Origin: Anodontia alba
Lineage: Eukaryota; Mollusca; Bivalvia; Lucinida; Lucinidae
Assembly: GCA_964016985.1 (NCBI GenBank)
Contig: OZ024835.1
Location: 66,114,828-66,178,827, forward strand
Length of the DNA stretch: 64,000 bases
Direction of reading: 5' to 3'
Shown: positions 22,909-34,768 of the stretch, in pieces
How the letters are laid out: each line of letters begins with the position of its first letter
How positions within the stretch are numbered: position 1 is the stretch's first letter
The notes under the pieces: model-generated
Database searches by the model: none
What the model was told of the DNA's origin: nothing
The model's input: the letters and a program-made list of their open reading frames with translations, nothing else
Position numbers and translations under genes: made by a program

Positions 22909-23916
22909 GCATACACGAATAAGCAAGGACACAAATCACCCTATACACATAGCAAACGCGAACAACAAGGACACAGATCTCCCTACACACATAGCATACG
23001 CGAACAACAAAGACACAGATCACCCTACACACATAGCATACGCTAACAGCAAAGACACAGATCACCCTACACGCATAGCATACGCGAACAACAAGAACAC
23101 AGCTCACCCTACACACATAGCATACGCGAACAACAAGAACACAGATCATCCAACACACAAAGCATACGCGAACAGCAAAGACACAGATCACCCTACATTC
23201 ATAGCATACGCGAACAACAAGAACACAGATCACCCTATACACATAGCATACGCGAACAGCAAAGACACAGATCACCCTACACACATAGCATACGCGAACA
23301 ACAAGAACACAGATCACCCTAAACACATACCATACACGAACAGCAAAGACACAGATCACCCTACATGCATAGCATACGCGAACAACAAGAACACAGATCA
23401 CCCTACACACATAGCATACGCGAACAACAAATACACAGATCACCCTACACACATAACATACGCGAACAGCAAAGACACAGATCACCCTACACGCATAGCA
23501 TACGCGAACAACAAGAACACAGATCACCCTACACGCATAGCATACACGAACAGCAAGAACACAGATCACCCAACACACATAGCATACGCGAACAGCAAAG
23601 ACACAGATCACCCTACACGCATAGCATACGCGAACAACAAAGACACAGATCACCCTACACACATAGCATACGCGAACAACAAGGACACAGATCACCCTAC
23701 ACACATAGCATACGCAAACAGGAAAGACAAAGATCTCCCTACACACATAGCATAAGCGAACAGCAAATACACAGATCACCCTACACACATAGCATACGGG
23801 AACAACAAGAACACAGATCATCCTACACACATACCATACGCGAACAGCAAAGACACAGATCATCCTACACACATAGCATACGCGAACAGTAAAGACACAG
23901 ATCATCCTACACACTT
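22909..23916. repeat. 42-bp minisatellite, about 24 units
   Basis: Unit AGCATACGCGAACAACAAGA plus CACAGATCACCCTACACACAT. Units differ by single substitutions and hardly ever by indels, so phase is kept over about 1 kb. On - a frame of 343 codons is open (repeat RVCYVCRVICVFAV); on + runs of HSIREQQEHRSPYT occur. I treat the frames as a by-product of a 14-codon unit without stops, not as a gene: there is no non-repeat domain. Confidence 0.9.
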
Positions 23917-24047
23917 GTACAGTCTGATCAAGGCATAAATTGCCACTTAAATCATCACTGGATGCTTTATAATTCTACATCAGCACACATTACATCTCAA
24001 GTAGCATGATCAGACTGCACATAGACATATTTAATCAAATTAGGGAG

Positions 24048-24437
24048 GTTTGTGCCTTTATGCGAACCGAATTTTTATGTTCGGGACCCAGGGTGAAGTT
24101 AGCTAGCTGTAAAAGTGCTTTAAACACCTCGGTGGTTTGCTCTACTGACCGTTCTAAGGCGGTGGTCCCGGTGTTAGTCTTACTCTTTGTTGCTTTGTGG
24201 TTTATTCTACGAGGCGATTTGTTGTATGTCTTTCCGTGTGTCATTTTATTCTTGTGTTTTTCAGTCCTTTTAGTATTGCGATTACCTCGCTTGGGGAAGA
24301 GAGAGCTAATCTTAGTGCTTTTCGTACGTTTGTTCGGTTTGTGCTTGTTTGGATTTGTCGGTTTCCTCTTCCTCTTGGGGTCTGGGAAGGGCTGCGGTTT
24401 GTGATTGTGACACTCCCTGGACTTTTCTCTTACCTTT
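24048..24437 (+). repeat. Dispersed ~0.4-0.5-kb repeat, copy 1 (left part shorter)
   Basis: Shares GCCTTTATGCGAACCGAATT, GGGACCCAGGGTGAAGTTAG, TGACCGTTCTAAGGCGGTGG, GCGATTACCTCGCTTGGGGA and CTCTTACCTTTTTTTG with copies at 37752, 44148 and 52985. Open frames inside (LLFVALWF and similar) are low-complexity hydrophobic runs, not a recognised protein. It could be a SINE-like or other non-autonomous element. Confidence 0.8.
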
Positions 24438-24946
24438 TTTTGTAAAGCATCGAAAACAAGAATGCACCAAAAGGAAAAAAAAACTTTTTTTTGTACAAAA
24501 TGGTTAAACAACTGAAGGAGAAATGAGGAACACTATTATAAAACAAAGCAAAAGGCACAATGGCGATCTGAAGCCAGAAGCCAAGAAAACTACAAATATG
24601 ACCACGCTGGATCCGATGGATAGTCGTGCGACAACTTCTTGACAAAAGGCGAAGAATCTTCGAAAACATTTCATTCAATATTAAATAAATTACATCCTAA
24701 TTTAACCTTTACACTAGAATAAAGTGAAGAAAACTCCCTTTTTTGATGTTTTGCTACTTAAATCCAACAATCGCATATGACTGATATATACACCAAGGAA
24801 ACAGATTCTAAACAATATCTCAACTTTCATTCTTGCCGTCCAAACCATACAAAAACAAGTATCCCTTATAATTTAGCCCAAAGAATCTATACTATTGTAT
24901 CTGACCAAATACTCGGAAAACGCGATTATCAGAATCACACATTTTC

Positions 24947-25219
24947 TTTACGAAAACACGCCTGTTCAAATATATTGAAAATTTCACCACCAAAAACTTA
25001 AAGTTTTCCGATAAAAATTCTATTTTTTCATAGTTCTGCTCTGAACATACATTGTGGGTACTCATTAGAACCGCCTCGCCAAGGCGGTTCTAACGAGTAC
25101 CCACAATCTATGTTTTTGAGCATAAATAAGAAAAATAACGTATATCCCTGTAACCCCAGTTTTACTATATAAAAGTGGGGTTTAAGGGGGTCAAAATTTA
25201 TAGGTATGTTTTCTTGATG
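24947..25219 (+). mobile_element. ACGAAAACACGCC hairpin MITE (orientation 1)
   Basis: Complete copy with a few mismatches; core GCCTCGCCAAGGC. Confidence 0.88.
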
Positions 25220-25753
25220 ATTACGCAAACGCAATTATCCAAATACAATAATTTCTGAAGGCATTAGATACACACTGTGTTTAAAATCCAGGAAATGTTT
25301 CTTTCGAGTTGCAAATCTTATAAACAAACTCATGCTATGCACTCGTTTGTTTAGCGGATTTGCAAATTTCCTGAATTTTGAACGCAGTGAGCATTAATTT
25401 CTATTTATTCTATGTTTATTTTGTCATCGGTTCCATAGAAAATTGAAAATACACAAAATTAAAGACCAACGTTAAAAGTTTTACGACGTTTTCATGTTTT
25501 CGAAAGTTCTTCGGGTAAGCATGGGCAGAACAGACTTGACAGTTGGGGTATACATTTTCTTTTCAAGGGGAAAATGAGACAGTTCAATTTATATTAACAG
25601 ACCGAAATGGAATGCGTTTCTTTTGCACGCCCCTTTTAACGATAAACTTTTTTCACCCGCACACTTTCTCACTCAACCGTACTGTTATTACTTTGATGAT
25701 CAGTGTGTATAGAAACATATGCGAAACTAAATTAACAAAAACATACACAGCTC

Positions 25754-25786
<33 letters not shown>

Positions 25787-25928
25787 GAAATTTGGTTTGT
25801 ATAAAAAAATCTGCATTATGTCCATCCTATTTATTCATATATATAAAAATGCATTCTAGAGATGTACATGTACGCATAGAAAAGAATTTCGAATCGTTTT
25901 CAATAAATGAGCCTTCTTTATTTTGCAG
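25220..25928. other. Upstream flank of GPCR copy B exon 1; no gene recognised
   Basis: Holds the (CT)n tract and, at its end, TTCTTTATTTTGCAG, a good 3' splice site. A non-coding first exon and promoter should lie here or further left, but I cannot place them. Confidence 0.5.
25757..25786. repeat. (CT)n microsatellite
   Basis: CTCTCT run about 150 bp upstream of the exon 1 acceptor; polypyrimidine. Confidence 0.92.
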
Positions 25929-25981
25929 GTAACATTGTCTACAGATTGAGGAACGACAGTCTGTAATTTGAAATATCTGCA

Positions 25982-26172
25982 ATGTTCATCTTGATTGTTC
26001 TACTCACACATCACGTGGTACAGATGTACTGCGAACCTCAGTCGCTGGATGACGAATATGCATCTGTTTCAACTTATTGTGCCTTCTGTGACGTCGATCA
26101 TTACTGTCAGTCGAACGGAGACTGTTGTCAGAATAATGGAACCCTCCAAGCTAACTTTATGGAAAAATACAG
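25982..26172 (+). CDS. GPCR copy B exon 1: signal peptide and start of somatomedin-B-like Cys cluster
   Basis: The start ATG at 25982 has G at -3 and follows a likely 3' splice site at 25928. Residues 1-15 or so are hydrophobic (MFILIVLLTHHVVQMY) and look like a cleavable signal peptide. A Cys cluster follows, CAFCDVDHYCQSNGDCCQ, spaced like the first half of a somatomedin-B-like module (C..C....C....DCC). The frame could continue past the donor to 26263, but the CAG/GTACTG donor fits a phase-2 junction to 30650 exactly, and the next exon starts with a further Cys (LDCAPT) as this module needs. In the assembled protein these are residues 1 to about 64. The module is known in secreted and membrane proteins as a disulfide-knotted domain; its binding partner here is unknown. 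Confidence 0.75.
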
Positions 26173-26340
26173 GTACTGTGCTTTCGGCATCCTTCAGAAA
26201 GTCGTTTTTTGCTTGGCGCTTTACACAGAAGAAGTAAATTCGCAAACTTTTGTCATGCTTTAATGCAAAATCATTTTTCGTAACTACCTAGTCATTGGTT
26301 TTTTAAAAAGAATAAAATATTTTCACTTTTTCCTAAAGTA

Positions 26341-27490
26341 AGTGCGTCCAAACCCGAACCGCGAAGTTCGCGGTTCGGCATGCAGATGCACTACTATAGA
26401 CTAACTATGTGACCAGTGATGTGTGTGACCAAACATGTGATGGTCCAACAAACGCTTGGGTGGTTCGGTGCTTATCCTCAAAACCAATAAGCGTTCCGCG
26501 ATTTAGCAGAGACTGTTGACACGGCGACCATGCCGATAATAGCAACAAAACAGCCAATCCAATGACGCCAAATATTCCAATTACCAGGGGTTAAATCACG
26601 AGACATGACGTCAGCCTTCAAAATTTGCGATGGCGGCCATTTTGAATTTTGTCTCCACTTCGAATTTTATTTCTATCCATTCTCAGTCTGTTTACAAGCT
26701 AAGCATGATTTGTTTAGTGCATAAGGTTCTCTTTAAAGCAGATTTTTAGATAACACATAGATTTTACAGTCTTTTCACGTGATAATCTGAAAAATAAAAA
26801 CAATAACAACAACAAAAAAAAACAAAACAAAAAAACAACAACAAAAAACAAACAAACAAACAAACAAAAAAACAAAAACAAAAAAAAAAAAACAAAAAAA
26901 AAAAAAAAAAAAACAAACATCGACACAATAATGTTCGTTCGACGGTTTGTAAACATGGTAAATTATTATTGTTACTTTTATGTTTTTTTTTCTCTGTTTT
27001 TCATAACGTGTAGACTCGCAAAAAAAAAAAAAAAAAAAAAAAAGAAAGAAAGACCAAAAAGAAAAAGAAACAAAGTTATATGGCGGAAACGATAAAAAAT
27101 CTTGAGGAAAAAATCCTGAAGCAGTAAACTGGAGTTCAGTTAGGTGAACGATAATGTATTGTCGTTGTACCTGTCGCCGGCATACAATAGTTTTCGGTAT
27201 TCGGAAAGCATGGCCCCCGCCCTTCGGGGCCCGAGAAATAGATGGGCTGCCTAAAGCCTCCATGGCAGAGCTGCTAGTAACCAAGCATGACCCGAATTCA
27301 TGTGATCAGATCGGGTAAAAGTCCCACAAATGTGGAGGCAATGTCTCTGACCTACTGAAATATTGTTTACTTGGACGTAATATCGCAATTCATGCAGTGG
27401 ATTCAGAAGTAAAGCGTAGTCTGGAATCAAATTCAGTTAGATTTAGCTAACCTACCTATAAAGCATGTGATGATGATTTGGACGCACGGA
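26341..27490. mobile_element. Possible element with GTGCGTCCAAA ends
   Basis: GTGCGTCCAAACCC at 26341 and TTTGGACGCAC ending about 27487 are inverted; a short perfect hairpin CCGAACCGCGAAGTTCGCGG follows the left end. About 1.15 kb, non-coding, with two A-rich tracts, in intron 1. The ends are only 11 bp, so this could be chance. Confidence 0.35.
26805..26915. repeat. A-rich (CAAA)n low complexity
   Basis: Continuous A with interspersed C; a further A tract is at 27020-27050 and a third at 27654-27765, all in intron 1 of GPCR copy B. Confidence 0.92.
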
Positions 27491-27984
27491 TATAGGTAGC
27501 ACCTATTAAATTCATATTAAAAATGAATGCAAATTATGCAGAAATCTATAGGGTAGGTAACTCGCAGGCAGATTTTCAACATGTTTCGCTTGTTCATTTT
27601 TTTTCTGAAATTTTCACGATGTTGTTGTGAAACATCAAGAATTAAAATTCAGCCAAAAAAAAACAAAAAAAAAACAAAAAAAAAAAAAACCAAAAAAAAA
27701 CAAAACAAAACAAAACAAAAAAAAAACACACACAAAAAAAAAACACACACAAAAAAAAAAACACAACATTTTCACCACAAAAAAATCCCAAAAATTAAGT
27801 TTACTGTAAAACTATGGCCCTAAAATTAATTTTACTGTAAAACTTTGAGAACAGTACACAGGATCCACTGTTGCTTGAAAACCGGATGCCCATCCAAAAA
27901 TGTTTAAGAGCTACAAACATAGCCCTTAAAATGTAATCCTTTAGTAAGTTAACTAATAAAACATTTTCTAAAAATGAGTAATAT

Positions 27985-28245
27985 CAATTTTGTCTCTCGT
28001 CTTTGAACTGGATCTAAAATGATATGATTTTTTTTTTCGTATCTCTGAAAAAATGTTGGCAACATTAATTCAGAGATACTATAAAACGTCATTTCATTAC
28101 TAGAACGAGAGACTAACTGAAATTTTACAGGCTGTGAGGTGGTATATTTTATGACTATATTAATACCCTAATATATCAATTTATCAAACTTTTCTTGGAT
28201 AATAAAATGTCTGCTTTTGAGGAATATGGAGCCTTTAAGACCAGA
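27985..28245 (+). repeat. Dispersed repeat with internal palindrome, copy 1
   Basis: CTCTCGT, TATCTCTGAA...AACATTAATTCAGAGATAC, GAGAGACTAACTGAAATTTT and TTTTGAGGAATATGGAGCC also occur at 44575-44836. It lies in intron 1 of GPCR copy B. Confidence 0.75.
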
Positions 28246-28552
28246 TTCTGGCTAATGTTCTGCTAACGGGCCTCCAGTGGGCCGCCAACGGTATGAAAGA
28301 AACTGAAGCAAGCATAACAGTGATAAATGATATATAAATTTTAATAGATTCCGTTACAAGATAATCAGCTATGTATTCAAATCCACTTTTGAAATCACGA
28401 CGGGGCGCCATCCGGCCGCTGAAAGACCGTGATGGCGATATGCCGCTAAAATGCCTACAGAGGCCCGATTTGTCTATGCTGACTGGAATATTGACCTTTG
28501 GTTTGCAATTTTTGTTTTGAATTGTGGGAGAACAAGTTGTCTGTAAAAAATC

Positions 28553-29235
28553 TTACTTTTGAGTTGTTGCTAGTTTCGTTGTCCCGTTTTTCTTGTTTTC
28601 CGCAATTTTTATGGTAACCTGCATACCCTTATGCGACATGTGACAGAAAGCTGGAAATGTTGAAGTGTTCAGAATATTGCTAATGTTAACGGCGTCAAGA
28701 CCCTTGTTTCTGAAATCAAGTTTCAGAAAATCACGAGTAGGAGTCTCTTCTGGAGAAACTGTTTGAACAGGCTTGTACAACCTAAACTTAGCAACATCCA
28801 AAATGATAGCAATTAAGATTACCTACAGAATCTATTTAGTCATTGCAACTATATGGTGCTGCAGTGCCTAATTCTCTGATTCAGAATTCCTCACGCTGTC
28901 TACGAAGTGGCGTGCTCAGACTGGGATTGTTAGTAGGGTGGTATATTTTTTTCTAGTATTCTTACTTTGAAGGACAAAATAGAATGATCTGGTAGATTGC
29001 TCCCATGATTTATCTCATATCTATGATCAGACATTCTATTACATAGTTGTCCTTTCGTCTCACCAACGTATATCAATCTACACCATATACAACATTAGAG
29101 GACTTACAATTGGGATCATCCCAAATCCGTGTATGGTATGTTTTATTAGTGAATTTTCTCGTAAACTGAGTTCCTTTGATCAAACTTTTGCAGGTTTTAT
29201 AGTTTTTTTTGAATTGCATGATGTTATACTGCAGT
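28553..29235 (-). pseudogene. Decayed GIY-YIG / Penelope-like retroelement fragment
   Basis: No single long frame, but stepwise translation of the minus strand across frameshifts and stops gives a recognisable protein. From about 29235 down it reads KTCKSLIKG then NKTYHTRIW, DDPNCKSS and NVVYGV. Next comes IYVGETKGQLCNRM followed by SDHRYEIN, the GIY-YIG nuclease signature with its Arg/His helix (about 29075-28990). Then there are HSILSFKVRILEK, TPLRRQREEF and IRELGTAAPY (to about 28849). A further open piece (28801-28553) contains FRNKGLDAVNISNILN. The Trp expected before IRELGT is a TGA stop. GIY-YIG endonucleases of this type occur at the C-terminus of Penelope-like elements; no reverse transcriptase remains recognisable here. 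It lies antisense in intron 1 of GPCR copy B and is a dead relic. Confidence 0.7.
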
Positions 29236-29431
29236 GTGGCTCACTGTCATCAAATTCCAAAATGTTGCGTAGTTTAACAGTACAGTTTTTGATCTATTTA
29301 TAAACATCATCATCCCGGTACTATAGGAATTGGTCATCAGATTGTAAGTATGTCATTTTATGTACACATCTTTTAAAAGTATTCTTGGGGCACCTGTTTT
29401 GGCTGCAGACCCCGTGTCCTTGGACTGAAAA

Positions 29432-29667
29432 AGTGTAGATAAAAAAAAATCTGATATTTTTCATATTTCTGCTCAAAACACAGATTGTGGGTACTCGCTA
29501 GAACCGTCACGGCGAGTTACTCGCTAGAACCGATAAGGCGAGTACCAACAATACATATTTTTGAGTAAACATAAGAAAAAATAATGTATACCCCTGTAAA
29601 TCCAAGTTTTACTATACAAAAATGGTGTTTAAGGGGGTCAAAATTATATAGGCATGTTTTCTTGATG
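29432..29667 (+). mobile_element. ACGAAAACACGCC hairpin MITE, left end missing, core broken
   Basis: Begins within the GATAAAAA...TCTGATATTTTTC segment. The core reads GAACCGTCACGGCGAG and GAACCGATAAGGCGAG, no longer self-complementary. It lies in intron 1 of GPCR copy B. Confidence 0.82.
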
Positions 29668-29717
29668 ACAATATACATGTATGTTCGGTTCGCATCGGGG
29701 TCCTCTACATATAGACT

Positions 29718-29756
<39 letters not shown>
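29718..29756. repeat. (TAA)n microsatellite
   Basis: About 13 ATA/TAA units, in intron 1. Confidence 0.93.
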
Positions 29757-29757
<1 letters not shown>

Positions 29758-30649
29758 TAAAATTTATAGTGTCTTTAGCTGCAGTTTAAGGGTTTCCTTA
29801 AACCAGTCAAATTGCATGAAATAAGTATAAAGATGAGGAATTGGATTTACTAATTATTAATACGTCAAGCAAAGTTTTAAGTAGACGACATTCTGTAGAC
29901 CTTTCTAAACACTACGTCACACACTAAACATCATTCGAAACCTCTCGATCTTAAACGCAGAGTGCGTTCTAGCCTCGTTCCTACTGAATGGCAGAAAGTT
30001 GTTGTTAGCGTTTACCGGACAGTATAATTGCCGATGTTTATTCAGAAAAATAAAGCAATTTCATTCGTCATAAGTTTCTTTTCAGAAGAGAATCTAATCG
30101 AGTGATCATTTATATTGACTATATAGTAGCTAAAACTAAGCGTAAAAACTAATGGTCACCATAAAGCAATATATATAATTGTGGTTGCTAGCGTGCCTGC
30201 CGCTATCGGAAAAATATCATTGAAACAGTTGTACTTGTCTTAGGAAAAACAGTCAGATTGCTTCTTAAAGCTGTATTACAAAACACTAGATAAAATTTAC
30301 GATTAAATATTCACCAAAAGTCTTTTATTTTCCAAGAAAAATTTGGCCTGAATCCATTGGTATCAATGGAACTGAGCAATGGAATCGGAAATGTTTTTGC
30401 CACCCACAGTTTTTGGTCACGTGGCATGACACTGTAATGACGTGATCAGTTGCCCGGATAAAAACAATAACATTGAAAAGGTCTTACTAGTATTTCATGG
30501 AACATTATGTCATTATGTCTTGACTGATTGGCAGATAATTCACATGAAATGCCAAGATTTATGTTCTATGAATAATGATAATAATAGACAAAATGCCTTC
30601 TGCTGCAGTTTAGTAGTTAACATTAGGCATTTTCTTTTGCGTATTACAG
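29757..30649. other. Remaining intron 1 of GPCR copy B
   Basis: No repeat family recognised. The 3' end has a pyrimidine-rich TTTTCTTTTGCGTATTACAG acceptor. A 70-codon frame at 30442-30654 shows no domain and runs into the acceptor. Confidence 0.6.
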
Positions 30650-31379
30650 ATTAGATTGTGCGCCAACAAGACTTTTTTCTAGAAGAAGTGATACGAAGTA
30701 TTTAGAGAACAGATGGCTTTCGAGTTATTATGATTTTGTGTTGATGATAACAAAATGCAAACAAAACTCAATTAAGGAAAATTTGAAGGAACTGTGCGAA
30801 AATGACAACATAAGAGACACTTTTGAATCCATCACACCAGTTTCAGTTTCTGCTACAACATACAAGAATAAATTTTGCGCATATTGTAACAATGTGGGAA
30901 TAGATGAGTACCTCCAAAACTGGCAAGTTGGACTCTCTTGTGATGCAGAGTTATCGCGTAGCACCTCCAGTCTGCTAGCAACTGCCATACGAAGGAAATG
31001 TAATTTCAACTTCATACCACCAGGAAACGCGTCTATACAACAATGCCGACGAATAAGACGAATAAGGAATTCTGAGAGTGGAGTCTGTGCCGTCACTGTA
31101 GTTAAACCAGGCGGTGAATCTATGTGTTTAACGCATAACATGACATATCCAGTAAATCAAAATACAGTAAATATGGCTTTCATATGTACTTCTTGCAACA
31201 ACAACAAGACTGCGGAAGAACAGGTCACTGAATGTTGGTTTTCGGGCCCATTTAACATGAAAAATGAAATATCGCCTCCGTTTTTGGCAATCCTCGACTT
31301 GGATGCTCTAACCAGTAGTCCACAGATTAAGAGTTCCGAAAACTGTGATCCAGCTACACAATTTAAGGATGACAAATTA
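30650..31379 (+). CDS. GPCR copy B exon 2: Cys-rich ectodomain
   Basis: This is an internal exon of 730 nt. The acceptor is TTTTCTTTTGCGTATTACAG ending at 30649, and the donor TTA/GTAAGT follows 31379. It stays open from the first base in the frame set by exon 1, well upstream of the first ATG-like codon. The sequence includes LDCAPT, a conserved-looking YKNKFCAYCNN motif, and pairs of Cys at CTSCNN and ECW; about a dozen Cys in total suggest a disulfide-rich extracellular fold. It covers about residues 64-307 of the assembled receptor. The pattern (Cys, basic spacer, YKNxxCAxCN) matches what I recall from ectodomains of molluscan adhesion-like GPCRs; I cannot name a domain for it. Read alone to the stop at 31403 it would give a soluble fragment, but the strong donor argues against that. 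No copy of this exon is seen near copy A within the window. Confidence 0.75.
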
Positions 31380-31810
31380 GTAAGTTTTAATAATTTACAA
31401 TAAATCCATTTTTTACGAAATTATCAGTCGTTTGGTCTCCTAAGATTTAGCTTTACCAAACAGCTCGCGTTTTACTTTCAACATAAAGTTATAAGATCAG
31501 TTTGTAACATTGTGTACCCTCCATAGTTCGATTGGACAACCTTGTTTTGTCTCTCCTCCAATCTAATCTGTTCATCTTACGTTCTTGCTATATTGTCTGA
31601 CTGGTTGCTACATGTATTTACATCGTAAAAGAATCGATAAGTTTAACAGAAATAACATGTAACTGGCAATCAACTGTCAGTGTCCGTACCATTATTTGGT
31701 TTAAACAATATTTTATTTCAATTTGTCGAAACATTTACATTTAAGTACATAGACAGAGGACAACGGCACAATCATACAGGATTTGAAAACAAGCATATCA
31801 TGCTTCTTTG

Positions 31811-32090
31811 CATCACGAAAACATACCTATATAATTTTGACCCCCTTAAACCGCACTTTTATATAGTAAAACTGGGGTTTACAGGGGTATACGTTATTTT
31901 TCTTATTTCTGCTCAAAAATATAGATTGTGGGTACTCGTTAGAACCGCCTCGGCGAGGCGGTTCTAACGAGTACCCACAATCTATGTTCTGAGCAGAAAT
32001 ATGAAAAAATAACAGAATTTTTATCTGAAAACTTTCAGTTTTTTGGTGGTGGAATTTTCAATATATTTGAATAGGCGTGTTTTCGTAATG
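31811..32090 (-). mobile_element. ACGAAAACACGCC hairpin MITE (orientation 2)
   Basis: Complete canonical copy in intron 2 of GPCR copy B. Confidence 0.92.
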
Positions 32091-32450
32091 GAACTATCTC
32101 CTACCATTATTTAAACTGTGTGGTTCGTATAATTTTCACAGGAATTATCTCTTAGGAAACGCGTGACTGGGTAGCCTTACTGTACGATATGATAGCAGAA
32201 AACCCTACTTTGGCCTGCTTACCATGCTTTGCTCCTACCTAGCAATTACTGCAAAACGATCCTAATATAATCTACGGGCGCCCGTAAAAAAAAATTACGG
32301 TACAAGCGATGGCATCAGGGCAGCGTTCGGTAATGCAACTAACTCGCGAATGTTTTGCCCTGCGCCCCTCCCTGCTCCTTTTGTCGCTCGCATTAGGTAC
32401 AGGAATTCAAGACAAAACGTTCGCTATCAATTTGTTCTACGGAACGCAGC

Positions 32451-32628
32451 CATTACGGAAACACGCCTATTCAAATATATAGAAAATTTCACCTCCAAAA
32501 ATTGAAAAATTTTCAGATGAAAAACTCTGATATTTTTCAATATAATGTATACCCCTGCATACCCCAGTTTTACTATATAAAAGTGGGGTTTAAGGGGGTC
32601 AAACTAACATAGGTATGTTTTCGTGATG
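32451..32628 (+). mobile_element. ACGAAAACACGCC MITE lacking the hairpin core
   Basis: Both ends are present, but sequence jumps from TGATATTTTTC to AATATAATGTATACCCCTG, deleting the whole inverted repeat. It is flanked by ~28-bp direct repeats containing TTTGTTCTACGGAACGCAGC (about 32426-32450 and 32638-32664). Confidence 0.87.
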
Positions 32629-34768
32629 GCCCTGCCGCTATCACTTTGTTCTACGGAACGCAGCCCTGCGTTACGGGGGAATTATTACAATTTAAGAAGA
32701 TATACTCTTTCAAAATTGTTTAGCCTCCCTTCGGAAAAGGGGTTTACTATAAAAGGAAAGAATTTGTCCCTTGGGAGCAAATTATTTCCTTTCATAGTAC
32801 ACTCCAACAGTGATATGTTGATATTTTTAACAACTGATTCCGAGGTAGTTCACGGACACTTCTTTCGGGGACAGTTCACTGACAAAAGTAGAGTCAGCTC
32901 ACCGACGTAAGCGAAGACTGTTCAGTGACAAAAATATCGTGTTTAAGTATTTCTGAAGAAAGAGAAAAAAAAAGATGTAACAAGGTGTCACCAAACAAGG
33001 CTGAATATATTTTCTGTGTTGATCATTTGCTGAGATTATGCAACGCAAACGCTAGAAGTTACCATTATTTTGTTCTTAAATGTAACTAAAGTTTTGTAGC
33101 CTGAAAGTCTTGAGTGACTACTAGCGGTTTGATGGGGACGGTCGGCGACTTATTAGTCGGTTTAATACCCATGCTTCAACAAAATAAAACGACGATAAAT
33201 AGAACTTATTTTCGAACTAAGTTATGCGCAGTACCCAGGACTGTAATATTTTAGGCCATGATAGGTGCAACTTTATCGAAAAAAAATGACGCGTTTCCAA
33301 CCATGATCGAAAGAAATCAGTAGAAAAAAATTACTGGGATATGAAAGGGAGCGGTTTCTCAGAAAACACAGCAAGAATGATTGCGTTCACATACCACATT
33401 GTTCAGTGTTGTTTTGTCAATCCTATGTTCGGTCACTTATTTGTTTGAGAATCTATATCCATTTGAGTGGGTGTCAAGTGCTACCCCAAACCCCACCGCC
33501 TCTTGGTGGGGCGGCGGAGGGTGGGGTGTTCGGCGGGCGGGCGGATGCGGAAGAAAACGTGATTAAAATATTCGGCACATTTAATTTACATTCCACAAGA
33601 TTTTGATACCAGAATAAGAAGAGACTGCAATGAATAAAATCAACTGACCGATTATGGTCGAGTTTCGTAATGCGTCCTATAACCGAAATAATTGTCCGTC
33701 TGTATGACCGTAATAAGTTAGGTAAACTGGACACTACACTTGAACCGTCAGAAATACTTTCACAATCGTACATACAAATATTGATACCGGCCAAAGTAGT
33801 TAACTTTCCAAATACTTTTATGACCGAGGTAACGCCAAATCCAAATATTTAATAATGTGGAAATCCCTGGTGGTCTTTAACCATATGGAATATTTTGATA
33901 AAAGATTGTACTTAAATTAATACATATAAACTGCACCCAAAGGAATTGCCAAATGTAATTTTTGCATCAATCGAGGCAAAGCCAGGACAAATTTCTCCAG
34001 TCAGTGAAAATTGCCATTACTTTTAAAAAGTTAGGATACTGCTTTTTTTTTTCGCAGAAATTGACATTGACAAGCTCTAGCCAGTGGGCCAAATTCACGT
34101 TTGACTGTCCGATGCTAAACCGAGACCTAAAATGTAAACATATGAAAATGGCCGTTAATCTGGAATCATACGGGTTGTTTTGATAACATTTTGTTTAAAC
34201 ATTTATATTGCTAATATATAAGCAAAGGAACTGCCAAAAGTCATTTTCGCCGGCAGAGCCGAGAGTTTTTGACCCCTTAGGACATTCAGAAAAGTCGACC
34301 GAGCGATGGTGAGATCGCTCTCGGTGTGTCACTTACAATCGAATTATACGTCAGTCCGTCCTGGCGATCGTGGTCATATAGAGAAAATGGGCATAACTCT
34401 TGAACCGTAAGGAATACTTTGATTATTTTTGCGCACAGATTGATAGAGAGGAGAGTCAGTTAGTGAAACAAGGCCATAACTTTTGAACCCTTAGGGATAT
34501 TGCAAGACTCTTAGAAAAGGGCGACGGTTTAAGAGTGCACTGTAGTAAACATGTAAGTCCATTTGTCCGTTCGACTGTCCGTGTCCAGTTAACAAAAATA
34601 GTAATAAATATTTACCTGTCAAGTATAGTTTGATCGTTTTTGGCATACTAATTGATACTGACAAGATCAACCCAATGCGCATGCCAATGTCATTTTTCCT
34701 TGCCCGAGTATATGCTAAAGCATAGACAAGAATTAGGCAGGTCCTGCACGTAAGCGATAGTCTATTAA

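Noticed and set aside
22883..23914. 343-codon minus-strand frame, RVCYVCRVICVFAV repeats
   Set aside because: Explained entirely by the 42-bp minisatellite; no unique N- or C-terminal domain, and the opposite strand is also open.
22909..23916. CRISPR-like array
   Set aside because: Units are contiguous with no unique spacers, and the surrounding genome is eukaryotic.
24006..24511. Hydrophobic frames (132-158 codons) on both strands
   Set aside because: They lie in a dispersed repeat whose other copies (37752, 44148, 52985) do not keep the same frame.
26775..27284. 169-codon minus-strand frame rich in Phe and Cys
   Set aside because: Mostly the translation of A-rich/CAAA low-complexity DNA in intron 1.
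30738..31403. 221-codon frame as an independent gene
   Set aside because: The frame is open upstream to a splice acceptor at 30649 and has a strong donor at 31380, and both phases fit neighbouring receptor exons.
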